NCBI RefSeq assembly: GCF_000298295.1
Contig: NZ_AMGM01000041.1
Span: 1-38,156, forward strand
Origin: Cecembia lonarensis LW9
GTDB taxonomy: Bacteria; Bacteroidota; Bacteroidia; Cytophagales; Cyclobacteriaceae
Direction: 5' to 3'
DNA length: 38,156 nucleotides
Shown here: one piece after another, positions 9,272-18,070 of the stretch
How positions within the stretch are numbered: position 1 is the first letter of the stretch
Layout: each line of letters opens with the position of its first letter
Notes under the pieces: model-generated
The model's database searches: none
The model's input: only the letters and a program-made list of their open reading frames with translations
Told to the model about the DNA's origin: nothing
Translations under genes and position numbers: made by a program

Positions 9272-9706
9272 TTAAGATTTGCCGGTACTTCCATAACCAC
9301 CGGCACCACGCTGGGTTTCAGACAAAACCTCTACTTCATCCCATCGAATTTGCTCGTGTTGTGCGATTACCATCTGCGCAATCCGCTCTCCGTTTTGAAC
9401 GGTAAACGGCTCATTGGACAGATTAACCAAAAGCACTTTAATTTCCCCTCTGTAGTCAGCATCAACAGTTCCCGGCGTATTCAAAACCGAGAGACCATGC
9501 TTGAAAGCCAAACCACTCCTTGGCCGGACCTGAGCTTCGAACCCCTCAGGTAATTCGATAAAGAGGCCTGTACCTATCAATCTTCTTTCCAGTGGCCCCA
9601 AGGTAATGGGGTCCTCCAAATTGGCCCTCAGGTCCAACCCGGCAGACAAAGGTGTTTGGTAGGCAGGAAGTGGGTGTTGAGACTTATTGATTACTTTAAC
9701 TTTCAT
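9272..9706 (-). CDS. dut: dUTP diphosphatase (dUTPase)
   Basis: Hydrolyses dUTP to dUMP and pyrophosphate, keeping uracil out of DNA and supplying dUMP for thymidylate. The 144-residue protein is full length for the trimeric family, and all five motifs are present in order: [30 protein letters not shown] (substrate and catalytic Asp region), GERIAQMV, and the glycine-rich C-terminal arm [12 protein letters not shown]. The ATG at 9706 lies inside the end of the flippase gene (11-base overlap), so translation is probably coupled to it. Confidence 0.97.
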   Translation of the reverse strand: MKVKVINKSQHPLPAYQTPLSAGLDLRANLEDPITLGPLERRLIGTGLFIELPEGFEAQVRPRSGLAFKHGLSVLNTPGTVDADYRGEIKVLLVNLSNEPFTVQNGERIAQMVIAQHEQIRWDEVEVLSETQRGAGGYGSTGKS

Positions 9707-11225
9707 TCCTTTTTCTTTTCAACTGCGACCACAATTGCTCCAGTTTTTCTTTTTCTAAAAACAAAACTACAAGAAGAAAAACAATCACCATGGCATTTCT
9801 TAATATAAATTGGATCAGAGGAATATCAAAGTGTAAATAAAAACCCAAATAACTCAATCCAAAAGCAAAGAAAAGATAAAAGATACCCCTACCCACTTGA
9901 TAAGGAATGAAAAAATATTTTTGCCCGTAAACAAAACAAATTGCTGACATGGTCAGGTAACAGGCTAAGGTACTTAATGCCGCCCCCATGTAGCCCAGTA
10001 TTGGCACCAATGTGAAAATAACCAAAACGGTAACCAGCGCCCCAATCAAAGTTATATAAAATGAATATTTGGTCTGGTCGGTTAATTTAAACCAAATACT
10101 AAGGTTGAAATAAATACCAAGGAAGAGGTATCCAAACAAGAGTACAGGTACAATATACAAACCTTCACTGTAGCCCTCTGCTCTCAAAAATAAAGCACCC
10201 AACATATCCAAATTGACAGCTATGACGATCATTAACACACTGCAAAAGAGAATGAATGCGTGCATCACTTTGGCAAATAGCTCAGGACTATTTTTATCTG
10301 TGGATTGATTGAAAAAAAATGGTTCTGCAGCATATTTAAATGCTTGTATCACCAAATTCATAAATATAGCAAGTTTGAAGTTGGCCCCAAATACCCCCCC
10401 TGCCTGCCTGGCATTCAATCCTCCATAGAATCCATCCGGTAATACGTATTCAAATAATCCCCTGGAAAACACCTCGTTGGTCACCCCTGCCAACCCCATA
10501 AATAGGAGCGGTATGGCATAATGCCACATGGGCTGGATAAAAGCAAGATTGATCCCAAAAGTAAACTTACCGGTCAATTTAAAAAGGATGGGAAGCATAA
10601 GTCCATTTGCTATCAAATTGGCTAATAAAATATAATCCACACCCCAGGTTTCTTGATAAAATGCATCAATCAACGGCTTTAGCTTTTGTAAAATTTCACC
10701 TTGAGACACATGAAAACAAAACACAATAAAAAAGATGTTTAAGCCTACATTCATCAGGATGTTGCCTAATTTTGCCAAGGCAAAGGTTAAAGCCTTGTTC
10801 TCTTTCCTCAATTTTGCATAAGGTAAAGCCAACATGGCATCTATGGCCAAAATCCAAGCTACCCAGCGAAAAAGGTGTTCTCTGCCTTCATACCCCAAAG
10901 CCTCTGAAAGAGGAGCTGAGCTGAAGTAAATCAAAGCTCCCAAGCTTAATGAGGTAGTGATTAAAAGAGATTGGATTTGTGCATACACCTTTTGCGGGTC
11001 CAAGCCTTTCCCTGTGGCATACCTAAAGTAGGTAGTTTCCATACCATAGGTGAAAACAATATTCAAAAAAGCTATGAAAGCATAAATAGCCGTAAAAGAT
11101 CCTAAAGCCTCTTTATCCAAATAAGCTGTATAGATGGGTAACAGTAAAAAATTAATGGTCTTACCCAAAATACTACTGATACCATAAACAGCAGTCTGAC
11201 CAGCTAATTTTTTGAGTTGGCTCAT
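9696..11225 (-). CDS. Polysaccharide/oligosaccharide flippase (MVF/Wzx-like membrane protein)
   Basis: A 509-residue integral membrane protein with about 12-14 hydrophobic helices and the opening typical of the polysaccharide-biosynthesis flippases: [26 protein letters not shown]. These proteins move lipid-linked sugars across the inner membrane. The exact substrate cannot be told, and no glycosyltransferase or polysaccharide locus surrounds it. It is followed by dut with an 11-base overlap. Upstream, only four bases separate its ATG from the T-tract of a terminator-like hairpin after the enoyl-CoA hydratase gene, so it has no room for its own promoter there and must rely on readthrough. Confidence 0.88.
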   Translation of the reverse strand: MSQLKKLAGQTAVYGISSILGKTINFLLLPIYTAYLDKEALGSFTAIYAFIAFLNIVFTYGMETTYFRYATGKGLDPQKVYAQIQSLLITTSLSLGALIYFSSAPLSEALGYEGREHLFRWVAWILAIDAMLALPYAKLRKENKALTFALAKLGNILMNVGLNIFFIVFCFHVSQGEILQKLKPLIDAFYQETWGVDYILLANLIANGLMLPILFKLTGKFTFGINLAFIQPMWHYAIPLLFMGLAGVTNEVFSRGLFEYVLPDGFYGGLNARQAGGVFGANFKLAIFMNLVIQAFKYAAEPFFFNQSTDKNSPELFAKVMHAFILFCSVLMIVIAVNLDMLGALFLRAEGYSEGLYIVPVLLFGYLFLGIYFNLSIWFKLTDQTKYSFYITLIGALVTVLVIFTLVPILGYMGAALSTLACYLTMSAICFVYGQKYFFIPYQVGRGIFYLFFAFGLSYLGFYLHFDIPLIQFILRNAMVIVFLLVVLFLEKEKLEQLWSQLKRKRNES

Positions 11226-11228
11226 TTT

Positions 11229-11258
11229 AAAAAAACAAAAGGGGAGTTATTCCCCTTT
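11229..11258 (-). terminator. Terminator/attenuator with the stop codon in its loop
   Basis: On the minus strand: AAAGGGGA (11258-11251), loop ATAAC, TCCCCTTT (11245-11238), TG, then seven T (11235-11229). It is a perfect eight-base-pair stem with a U-tract. The TAA stop of the enoyl-CoA hydratase gene (11249-11247) sits in the loop. The flippase ATG begins four bases after the U-tract. A ribosome finishing the upstream gene would cover this hairpin, which could couple readthrough to translation. Confidence 0.7.
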
Positions 11259-12032
11259 GAATTCCGGTTTTCTTTTTTCCAAAAATGCACTGGTTCCTTC
11301 TTTATAGTCCCCTGATTTGACACACCTTGCAAAGCTATTGGCCTCTGTCTGAAAACCGTTTTCTTCAGATGTATATACTGCATTGACACAATCCACGATC
11401 ATACCTATGGCCAATGGGGCCTTGCTCATGATTTTACGGACAATCTCTTCTGCTTTTTCAATGGCCTCCTGTTTTGTAGGCATGATATAATTTACCAAAC
11501 CCAAAGTTTTGGCTTCTTCTGCAGCAATCATATCACCGGTCATCATTAACTCATTGGCTTTTCCTCTACCTACCAAATAAGTAAGACGTTGGGTCCCTCC
11601 ATAACCTGGTATAATACCTAAGTTGACCTCTGGCTGGCCAAACTTGGCATTAGCTGTCGCTATCCGCATGTGACAGGCCATGGCCAACTCACAGCCTCCA
11701 CCAAGTGCAAAACCATTAATTACAGCAATGACAGGCTTGTGGCAATTTTCTATGAGATCAAAAATTTCCTGACCATTTTCAGCAAATTTACGCGCATTCA
11801 GTTCATTGAGCTCTGCTATTTCATTTATATCTGCGCCAGCAATGAAAGCTTTTTCTCCTGATCCAGTTATAATAACAGCCTTGATATCCTTGTTATCAGA
11901 AACTTCATTGAATATGTTCCTGATTTCTTCCAAGGTTGCTAAATTAAGAGCATTCAATTTCGACTCTCTATTGACAGTCAAATAAAGAATCCCATCCTTT
12001 TCTTCAGAAAGAATATTGTTGGTATCAGCCAT
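11247..12032 (-). CDS. Enoyl-CoA hydratase/isomerase (crotonase family)
   Basis: Probably hydrates a short-chain 2-enoyl-CoA in beta-oxidation or butyrate-type metabolism; cytoplasmic. The 261-residue protein has the crotonase landmarks: the CoA/oxyanion loop GSGEKAFIAGADI, a second oxyanion and catalytic segment ALGGGCELAMACHMRIAT (first catalytic Glu), and FGQPEVNLGIIPGYGGTQRL (second catalytic Glu in PEV). Both glutamates of true hydratases are present, favouring hydratase over isomerase or hydrolase. The substrate cannot be fixed and no other fatty-acid gene is adjacent. A perfect consensus promoter lies 22 bases upstream of its ATG. The flippase-dut pair follows behind an attenuator-like hairpin. 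Confidence 0.93.
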   Translation of the reverse strand: MADTNNILSEEKDGILYLTVNRESKLNALNLATLEEIRNIFNEVSDNKDIKAVIITGSGEKAFIAGADINEIAELNELNARKFAENGQEIFDLIENCHKPVIAVINGFALGGGCELAMACHMRIATANAKFGQPEVNLGIIPGYGGTQRLTYLVGRGKANELMMTGDMIAAEEAKTLGLVNYIMPTKQEAIEKAEEIVRKIMSKAPLAIGMIVDCVNAVYTSEENGFQTEANSFARCVKSGDYKEGTSAFLEKRKPEFKGE

Positions 12033-12054
12033 AGGAATAGGTGAATGTTGAAAC

Positions 12055-12085
12055 CAAATATACGAGCACTCCGTACATTAGCAAA
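12055..12085 (-). promoter_or_regulatory. Consensus Bacteroidota promoter for the enoyl-CoA hydratase gene
   Basis: On the minus strand: TTTG (12085-12082), exactly 19 bases, TATATTTG (12062-12055). It is a perfect consensus match. The ATG at 12032 follows after 22 bases. Confidence 0.78.
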
Positions 12086-12122
12086 GGGTTTCTTAGAAAA
12101 ATCCTATAAGAACTCGACTTAA

Positions 12123-12137
12123 GGCTGATTTTCAGCC
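12123..12137. repeat. Short perfect hairpin in the divergent icd/crotonase intergenic region
   Basis: GGCTGATTTTCAGCC: six-base arms around TTT, in the 225-base region between two divergent promoters. It could be an operator or a small hairpin. There is no U-tract suited to termination in either direction. Confidence 0.35.
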
Positions 12138-12214
12138 ATTTTATACCTATCTTTTACAGTCCTTTATTATGCTAAATTGGAATAGGTTTACCTGTCAAGT
12201 CTTCCGAATTTTTA

Positions 12215-12222
12215 TATTTTTG
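12215..12222 (+). promoter_or_regulatory. -7 box of the isocitrate dehydrogenase gene
   Basis: TATTTTTG is an exact TAnnTTTG match. No good TTTG is found 19-21 bases upstream (CCTG at 20). The box ends 35 bases before the ATG at 12258, the same arrangement as the identical box before leuS. It also overlaps a GTG that would otherwise be a possible start, which argues against that GTG. Confidence 0.5.
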
Positions 12223-12257
12223 TGCCACATAGAAAATTCAACATAACCCATCAATAT

Positions 12258-13712
12258 ATGTCATCAAAAAGAAAAATAACCGTTGCCTATGGCGATGGTA
12301 TCGGCCCGGAAATCATGAAAGCCACCTTAAACATCCTTGATGCAGCGGGGGCCCAACTGGAATACGATGTCATCGAAATTGGAGAACAGGTTTATTTAAA
12401 AGGGATCAGTTCCGGAATGGAGCCCAAATCTTTTGCTTCACTAAGAGAAACTAAGGTCTTCCTAAAATCTCCAATTACAACGCCGCAAGGTGGTGGTTTT
12501 AAAAGCTTGAATGTTACAACTAGAAAATCTTTCGGCCTATTCGCCAATGTGAGACCTTGTAAAGCATATTCGCCTTTTATCAAAACACACTTCCCAAAAA
12601 CCGACCTGGTAATCATCCGGGAGAATGAAGAGGATTTGTATGCTGGTATTGAACACAGGCAAACGCAGGAAGTTTATCAGACCCTTAAACTGATTTCTAA
12701 GCCAGGTTCTGAAAAAATCATCCGGTATGCTTTTGAATACGCGAAGAAATACGGAAGAAAGAAAGTCACCTGTATGACGAAGGATAACATCATGAAGTTA
12801 GCAGATGGCCTGTTCCACAAAACTTTTGATGAAATTGCCAAGGAATATCCAGACATAGAAGCTGATCATAAAATCATTGACATTGGTTCCGCATTGATTG
12901 CAGAAAGACCGGAAATTTTTGATGTGATTGTCACTTTGAATCTTTATGGAGATATCATCTCTGACATCGCCGCCCAGGTTACAGGCTCAGTCGGTTTGGG
13001 CGGATCTGCCAATGTAGGTGAAGAAGTAGCCATGTTTGAAGCCATTCACGGGTCTGCTCCTGATATTGCGGGTATGGACATGGCCAATCCATCTGGATTG
13101 CTTAACGGTGCTATCATGATGCTTGTACATATCGGTCAACCTGATATTGCGGAGAAAGTAGCCAATGCTTGGATGAAGACCTTGGAAGATGGTTTGCATA
13201 CCGGTGATATTTTTCAAGAAAATATTTCTACAAAAAAGGTCGGAACGCAGGAATTTGCTCAGGCTGTCATCGAGAGACTTGGACAAAAGCCAAGCAATAT
13301 GATCCCTGCAATATTTGATAAGTCCTCCACCAAGCCACTGGAAATCAAATTAAGTCCTGCCAAAAAAGAGAAAAAAGAACTTATTGGAGTTGACGTATTT
13401 ATTGATTGGGATGAGGACAACAGGAATCCTGATACCATTGGTGACCGCCTTAGGAAAGCCGACGCAAACGGCCTTAAACTCCAATTGATTACCAACAGGG
13501 GCGTAAAAGTATATCCCGAAGGAATGCCAGAGACTTTCTGTACAGACCATTGGAGATGCCGCTTCAAAACTGCTGAACAGGCAACCATCAGCCCTGAAGA
13601 TGTATTAGACCTGCTCAATCAAATCAAAGACCTTGGCTTTGATTTTATCAAGACAGAACATCTTTATACTTTTGATGGTGTCAGAGGTTATTCTCTTGCT
13701 CAAGGGGAGTAA
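12258..13712 (+). CDS. icd: NADP-dependent isocitrate dehydrogenase (long Thermus-type)
   Basis: TCA-cycle enzyme converting isocitrate to 2-oxoglutarate and CO2. The 484-residue protein has the isocitrate/isopropylmalate dehydrogenase fold: AYGDGIGPEIM at the N-terminus, the isocitrate-binding segment TTRKSFGLFANVRP, RENEEDLYAGIEH, and the metal-binding and cofactor-loop regions NLYGDIISDIAAQ and AIHGSAPDIAGMDMANPSG. A C-terminal extension of about 120 residues (VDVFIDWDEDNRNP onward) matches the longer Thermus thermophilus-type enzyme. I place the start at ATG 12258 (MSSKRKITVAYGDG). An in-frame GTG at 12222 overlaps the -7 box, so it would not be transcribed. It converges on guaA through a shared terminator. 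Confidence 0.93.
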   Translation: MSSKRKITVAYGDGIGPEIMKATLNILDAAGAQLEYDVIEIGEQVYLKGISSGMEPKSFASLRETKVFLKSPITTPQGGGFKSLNVTTRKSFGLFANVRPCKAYSPFIKTHFPKTDLVIIRENEEDLYAGIEHRQTQEVYQTLKLISKPGSEKIIRYAFEYAKKYGRKKVTCMTKDNIMKLADGLFHKTFDEIAKEYPDIEADHKIIDIGSALIAERPEIFDVIVTLNLYGDIISDIAAQVTGSVGLGGSANVGEEVAMFEAIHGSAPDIAGMDMANPSGLLNGAIMMLVHIGQPDIAEKVANAWMKTLEDGLHTGDIFQENISTKKVGTQEFAQAVIERLGQKPSNMIPAIFDKSSTKPLEIKLSPAKKEKKELIGVDVFIDWDEDNRNPDTIGDRLRKADANGLKLQLITNRGVKVYPEGMPETFCTDHWRCRFKTAEQATISPEDVLDLLNQIKDLGFDFIKTEHLYTFDGVRGYSLAQGE

Positions 13713-13725
13713 TTCATTCATAACC

Positions 13726-13764
13726 AAAAAATAACCCGTCCTTTTAAGGTACGGTTATTTTTTT
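13726..13764. terminator. Bidirectional terminator between icd and guaA
   Basis: AAATAACC (13729-13736) pairs with GGTTATTT (13753-13760). The inner bases are mismatched. The stem is flanked by six A on the left and seven or more T on the right, so it has a U-tract in both directions. It fits two convergent genes. Confidence 0.7.
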
Positions 13765-13770
13765 GAAATT

Positions 13771-15299
13771 TTATTCCCACTCAATCGTTGCCGGTGGTTT
13801 GGAAGAAATGTCATAAACTACCCTATTTACACCCTTCACCCTATTGATGATTTCATTGGAAACCTTTCCTAAAAACTCGTAAGGCAAATGAATCCAGTCA
13901 GCGGTCATACCATCTACAGATCCCACTGCCCTTAATGCGACAACCCGCTCATAGGTCCTTTCATCCCCCATCACACCTACCGACTGTATAGGAAGAAGAA
14001 TCGCACCTGCCTGCCAAACCTGATCATAGAGTCCGTGTGATTTGAGGCCCTGTATGAAAATATAATCTACTTCCTGCAATGTTTTACTTTTTCCGCAGTA
14101 ATGTCTCCCAAAATTCTAATCGCTAATCCTGGCCCTGGAAAAGGATGCCTTCCAATGATGGCTTCAGGAATTTCTAAAGATCTACCCACCTCTCTTACTT
14201 CGTCCTTGAATAGGGTATTCAATGGTTCCACAACAGAAAGCTTCATAAAATCAGGCAATCCGCCTACATTGTGGTGAGATTTGATCGTAGCTGAAGGTCC
14301 TTTGACAGAAACTGATTCAATCACATCTGGATAAATGGTCCCTTGTCCTAACCATTTTACTCCTTCAATTTTGTGCGCCTCATCGTCAAAAACTTCAATA
14401 AATACCCTGCCTATCGCTTTCCTTTTGGCTTCAGGATCAGTTAAGCCTGATAAGGCATCATAAAAGCGTTGCTTGGCATCTACACCAATCACATTTAGGC
14501 CTAAAGTTTTGTATGAATCAAGAACTTCTTCAAATTCATTTTTCCGGAGGAGGCCATTATCCACAAAAACACAGGTAAGGTTATCCCCAATGGCCCTGTG
14601 GATCAAAGTAGCAGCCACAGATGAATCTACCCCACCGGATAAGCCCATCACAACCTTATCATCGCCCAATTTAGCTTTCAACTCCGCCACTGTACTATCT
14701 ACAAACATATCAGCAGTCCAATCTTGGGCACATCCACAAATATGGACTACAAAGTTTCTTATCAAATTCTTACCTTCTAAAGAATGGGTGACTTCTGGAT
14801 GAAACTGAATGCCATAGGTTTCTTCCCCCTGAACTTTAAAAGCCGCAACTTCTACAGCCGGGGTGCTGGCAATTACCTCAAAACCATCCGGAAGCACCTT
14901 GATGGTGTCACCATGTGACATCCAGACTTGAGAACCATGAGTCATCTCTTTCAACAAATCATAATGCTGATCGATATGGGTAAGATTGGCCCTGCCATAT
15001 TCCCTGATCTCGGAAGGCAATACTTCCCCACCATATTTCTGGGCCATTAATTGGGACCCATAACAGACACCTAAAATGGGTAATTTCCCACGCATGCTGT
15101 CTAAATCTATATCGGGTGCCCCTTCGTCCCTCACTGAACAGGGACTGCCTGATAATATTACGCCTTTGATGTCTGAAGTGATCTCAGGAACTTTATTATA
15201 TGGATGTATTTCACAATATACATTGAGTTCCCTAACTCTTCTGGCGATGAGTTGTGTATACTGGGAACCAAAGTCGAGGATAAGTATCTGTTCTGCCAT
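13771..15299 (-). pseudogene. guaA: GMP synthase (glutamine-hydrolysing), split by a one-base frameshift
   Basis: Aminates XMP to GMP. The first frame (ATG at 15299; a TTG two codons earlier is less likely) holds the glutamine amidotransferase domain, with Cys79 in GVCYGSQ and His168/Glu170 in FHPEVTHS. It also holds the ATP-pyrophosphatase domain, with P-loop SGGVDSS at 221-227. It reads through [18 protein letters not shown], then HCRK and a stop near 14070. The rest, [13 protein letters not shown] to the C-terminal KPPATIEWE, continues in the -1 frame from 14079. Adding one base at the A-run (T-run at 14082-14085 on the plus strand) restores K-V-K-T-L-Q-E-V-D and gives exactly 510 codons. 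Every domain is otherwise intact, so a homopolymer sequencing error is most likely; a recent real mutation is possible. Confidence 0.9.
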
Positions 15300-15302
15300 G
15301 CG

Positions 15303-15333
15303 CAAAGGTACACAGGCCCAAGAAAAGGAGAAA
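15303..15333 (-). promoter_or_regulatory. Candidate promoter for guaA, very close to the ATG
   Basis: On the minus strand: TTTC (15333-15330), 19 bases, TACCTTTG (15310-15303), then CGC and the ATG. The -7 box is exact and the -33 box matches three of four. The box ends only three bases before the start codon, so transcription would begin at or next to the ATG (leaderless). Confidence 0.5.
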
Positions 15334-15381
15334 AGATTTTAAAGAAAATTCAAAAGATTATTTTGCGAAAAGCTGACAGCT

Positions 15382-16386
15382 TCAATCAGGCCAAAGGGAA
15401 AATGCCTCCCTGGGATTATAGATGAGCATTTTATCGATATCAGACTGGGTAAAACCCTCTTGAAGAAGTCTTGGAAGCAGTTGGTCAAACAAGCTTGAGT
15501 ATCCTTTAAATCCACTTTGATCCTCTTCTCCAGGACTATACCAACCCGCATCGTGGGAAATCAGCACTCTATCCAAATCAATTTGCTCCTTGAAAAACTT
15601 CAAACGCTGAAAATGCCCCTCCACATCCCAAACTATACCATCTAAACTCACCCATACACCTTCTTGAACTGCTTTGCGATAGTTTTCAAAATCAGGCTCA
15701 TTTTGTGCATGGACCCAAACAAAGTGCTTTAGATCCACTCCTTCCCGTTTCAAAAGTTCTATTTGAGCTTTTGCTGTTTTCCACGTACCTGTATGGGAAA
15801 CTATCAATAGTCCCGTTTGCTTATGTGTATAAGCTGCAGCCAAAACCAGCTTTTCATCCACTGCTGACAGTACTTCTCCCTCATTTACACCGATTTTTAT
15901 AAAGCCAGGTCTCACATCGGTACCAGCAATACCCTCTTTGAATTCAGCAATCCACCTACCAGCTAAATCTTCAACAGACAAATCACTTATTTCACCAGGT
16001 AAATATTTGCCATTTACGGCCCCATAATAGCCTGTATTGGTGATAAACTGCATCCCTGTTTTTTCTGAAATCATTTGTAAAAGCAGGGGGTCCTTTCCCA
16101 AGAAAGATGGTGTGCATTCCACAATGGTCTTAACGCCCTTTTCCTGAATTTCTCTGATGTAGGGAACCAAAAAGTCAACCACTTCTTGCCTGTCCCACCT
16201 ATGATCCCCGGTTGAATCCGCTCCAATAAAATCAACTAAAACATGTTCGTGGACCAAGGTGATCCCCAAGGATTCCGGTTGAATTTCTCCGGAAATGGTA
16301 AGAATTACAGCTTTATCTTTATCTTTTGCAGAATTACAAGCCTGAAACAAAATAAATAGGGCTGCGTATAGAAAATGCTTTTTCAT
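15382..16386 (-). CDS. Phosphotriesterase-family metal-dependent hydrolase, lipoprotein
   Basis: A 334-residue amidohydrolase-superfamily protein of the phosphotriesterase-related group, members of which include lactonases and esterases; the substrate is unknown. The binuclear metal site is complete: HxH at His46/His48 (LVHEHVLVD), the bridging carboxylated Lys164 (GFIKIG), His198 (VSHTG), His226 (WVHAQNE) and Asp279 (SHDAGW). The N-terminus is a signal peptide with a lipobox-like LFQAC (Cys17), so it probably acts from the envelope, unlike the cytoplasmic E. coli Php. It lies 24 bases after the exonuclease gene on the same strand and 72 bases before the guaA promoter region. Confidence 0.9.
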   Translation of the reverse strand: MKKHFLYAALFILFQACNSAKDKDKAVILTISGEIQPESLGITLVHEHVLVDFIGADSTGDHRWDRQEVVDFLVPYIREIQEKGVKTIVECTPSFLGKDPLLLQMISEKTGMQFITNTGYYGAVNGKYLPGEISDLSVEDLAGRWIAEFKEGIAGTDVRPGFIKIGVNEGEVLSAVDEKLVLAAAYTHKQTGLLIVSHTGTWKTAKAQIELLKREGVDLKHFVWVHAQNEPDFENYRKAVQEGVWVSLDGIVWDVEGHFQRLKFFKEQIDLDRVLISHDAGWYSPGEEDQSGFKGYSSLFDQLLPRLLQEGFTQSDIDKMLIYNPREAFSLWPD

Positions 16387-16410
16387 ATGCCCTAAAATAC
16401 CAAAACCTAA

Positions 16411-17424
16411 TCAATTATCCTCAAGATGATTGTTTTCTCCTTGAAAAAGTGTTTCTATTTCGACAGCATTAATATGTTCTTCCTCTTCCAAGTATTTTGC
16501 AAAAACAGCTGTATTCCCATGGGTAAGATATACCTTCTCCGCCGAAGTCGCCTTGACGGCGGTGATCAGCCCATCCCAGTCCGCATGGTCTGACAGGACA
16601 AAGCCCCTATCCACAGCTCTCCTCCTGCGAGCACCTCTGACATTCATCCAGCCTGAACAAACCCCAGTCCGGAAAGGTGCGAATTTCTTTAACCAAGGCG
16701 TGCCCATAGCCGATGGAGGAGCAATGATCATAGCTCCCTGATAACTTGATTTTGGTATTTCCTGACTGACTTTGGGAACATCTAAAACCTGAACCTGATT
16801 GGCCAATAATGCCTGATTGGTATTCCAAATGGCACCATGAGCAAAAATATTTCCAATACTTGGATCTAAATGGTTCAATATACGCTGCGCTTTGCCCAAG
16901 GAATAGGCAAACAAAACCGAGTTTCTTTTATAGGCAGCATTGTCCTGCCACCAAGAGTTTATCTGATCAAATACCTTCCGCTGGGATTCCCAACGGTAGA
17001 TCGGTAAGCCAAAAGTACATTCCGACACAAACTCATGGCATTTTACTGGTTCAAAAGGTTCAGAAAGTCCATCTGCTTCTAATTTGTAATCACCACTTAC
17101 CACTGCTACCCTACCTTTATATTCCAACCTTATCTGTGAGGAACCAGGTATATGACCTGCAGGATGAAATGAAATACTCACTCCATTAATGGAAATCTTC
17201 TCCTTGTAATTTACTGTCTGAAGTGAAATATCTTCTCCCAGCCTGAGCTTCATGACTTCCCTTGAATGATGATGAGCGAGGTAGGCATGCATACCCCAGC
17301 GTGAATGGTCAGAATGGGCATGGGTAATCAGCGCTTTTTCAACAGGTCGCCAAGGATCTATAAAAACATTTGCCATTGGACAAAAAAGACCAGAAGCAGT
17401 CATTTTAAGCAGGTTATTATCCAT
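16411..17424 (-). CDS. Ligase-associated DNA exonuclease (metallo-beta-lactamase/beta-CASP type)
   Basis: A 337-residue metallo-beta-lactamase-fold protein of the group usually encoded beside an ATP-dependent DNA ligase and an Lhr-type helicase, thought to act in DNA repair. The zinc motif HAHSDH is at residues 35-40. The later metal ligands fit PAGHIPGSSQI and SGDYKLEADG, and the C-terminal FVLSDHADWDGL matches the SNM1/CPSF-like end. Unusually, neither the ligase nor the helicase gene is adjacent. Its neighbours are a flavin reductase gene (16 bases upstream) and a phosphotriesterase-like gene (24 bases downstream). The family assignment is by recognition of sequence features. Confidence 0.85.
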   Translation of the reverse strand: MDNNLLKMTASGLFCPMANVFIDPWRPVEKALITHAHSDHSRWGMHAYLAHHHSREVMKLRLGEDISLQTVNYKEKISINGVSISFHPAGHIPGSSQIRLEYKGRVAVVSGDYKLEADGLSEPFEPVKCHEFVSECTFGLPIYRWESQRKVFDQINSWWQDNAAYKRNSVLFAYSLGKAQRILNHLDPSIGNIFAHGAIWNTNQALLANQVQVLDVPKVSQEIPKSSYQGAMIIAPPSAMGTPWLKKFAPFRTGVCSGWMNVRGARRRRAVDRGFVLSDHADWDGLITAVKATSAEKVYLTHGNTAVFAKYLEEEEHINAVEIETLFQGENNHLEDN

Positions 17425-17440
17425 AAGGCAATATGTATAT

Positions 17441-18070
17441 TTAAATTTCCTCCAAATGCTTTCCAGGCTTTGGATAGCTAAGTCGGGCTAGCTTCTGGCC
17501 GATATGGTATTCGTCTAATCCACTGACAGTGACTGTTCCTAGCGCATTTAAATCAAGTGATCCGTCCTTACGGAGTCCTTTTTCATCCACCCAAACATGC
17601 TCTATTTCGCCAATCACCAATACAGTATCATTGACCTGAAGTGTAATATGCTCGATCAGTCGGCATCCCAGCTTGACAGGGCTAGGCTTAACAAATGGAG
17701 CATAAAATTCTAGTAAATATTCTTCTTCTATCCCTACAGCATCAAATTCTGAACTCTCATAACGGGCAGCAGTTTGATGGGCCTCTTTGAAAAAATCTTG
17801 GGTGACATGATTGAGTGTAAATACTCCTGTCTCCAAAATATTTTCCAAAGTGTGCCTTTGAACCGTATGAGGACGGAACAAAATACCCACTGTAGGAGGC
17901 GTAGCTCCAATATGAAAAACCTGTGAAAAGGGTGAAAGATTGGTCTGGCCTGATTTACTTTTTGTCCCAATCAGGTTCAAACTCTTATAACCTGAAAGGC
18001 AATTGATGAAATCTCTTCTAAAGAAAGATTCAGCCTCCATGATGGAGGTTTTGTCAAAATGTCTCATCAT
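17441..18070 (-). CDS. Flavin reductase-like FMN-binding protein
   Basis: A 209-residue protein of the flavin-reductase-like, split-barrel family. The pattern LSGYKSLNLIGTKSKSGQTNLSPFSQVFHIGATPPTVGI matches the flavin-binding N-terminal half, followed by FTLNHV and a late GEIEHVWVD. It may reduce FMN with NAD(P)H for a partner enzyme or bind FMN for another role; no partner oxygenase is adjacent. Its ATG overlaps the stop of the upstream 147-residue gene (ATGATGA arrangement), indicating translational coupling. There are two adjacent Met codons, at 18070 and 18067. Confidence 0.85.
   Translation of the reverse strand: MMRHFDKTSIMEAESFFRRDFINCLSGYKSLNLIGTKSKSGQTNLSPFSQVFHIGATPPTVGILFRPHTVQRHTLENILETGVFTLNHVTQDFFKEAHQTAARYESSEFDAVGIEEEYLLEFYAPFVKPSPVKLGCRLIEHITLQVNDTVLVIGEIEHVWVDEKGLRKDGSLDLNALGTVTVSGLDEYHIGQKLARLSYPKPGKHLEEI

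Noticed and set aside
12222-12257. GTG start for icd adding 12 residues
   Set aside because: It is the last base pair of the -7 box region, upstream of the expected transcription start; the ATG at 12258 begins the conserved sequence.
14070-14095. Programmed -1 frameshifting in guaA
   Set aside because: No classic slippery heptamer in frame at the junction; guaA is not known to be frameshifted; a missing base in an A-run explains it better. Kept only as an alternative in the findings.
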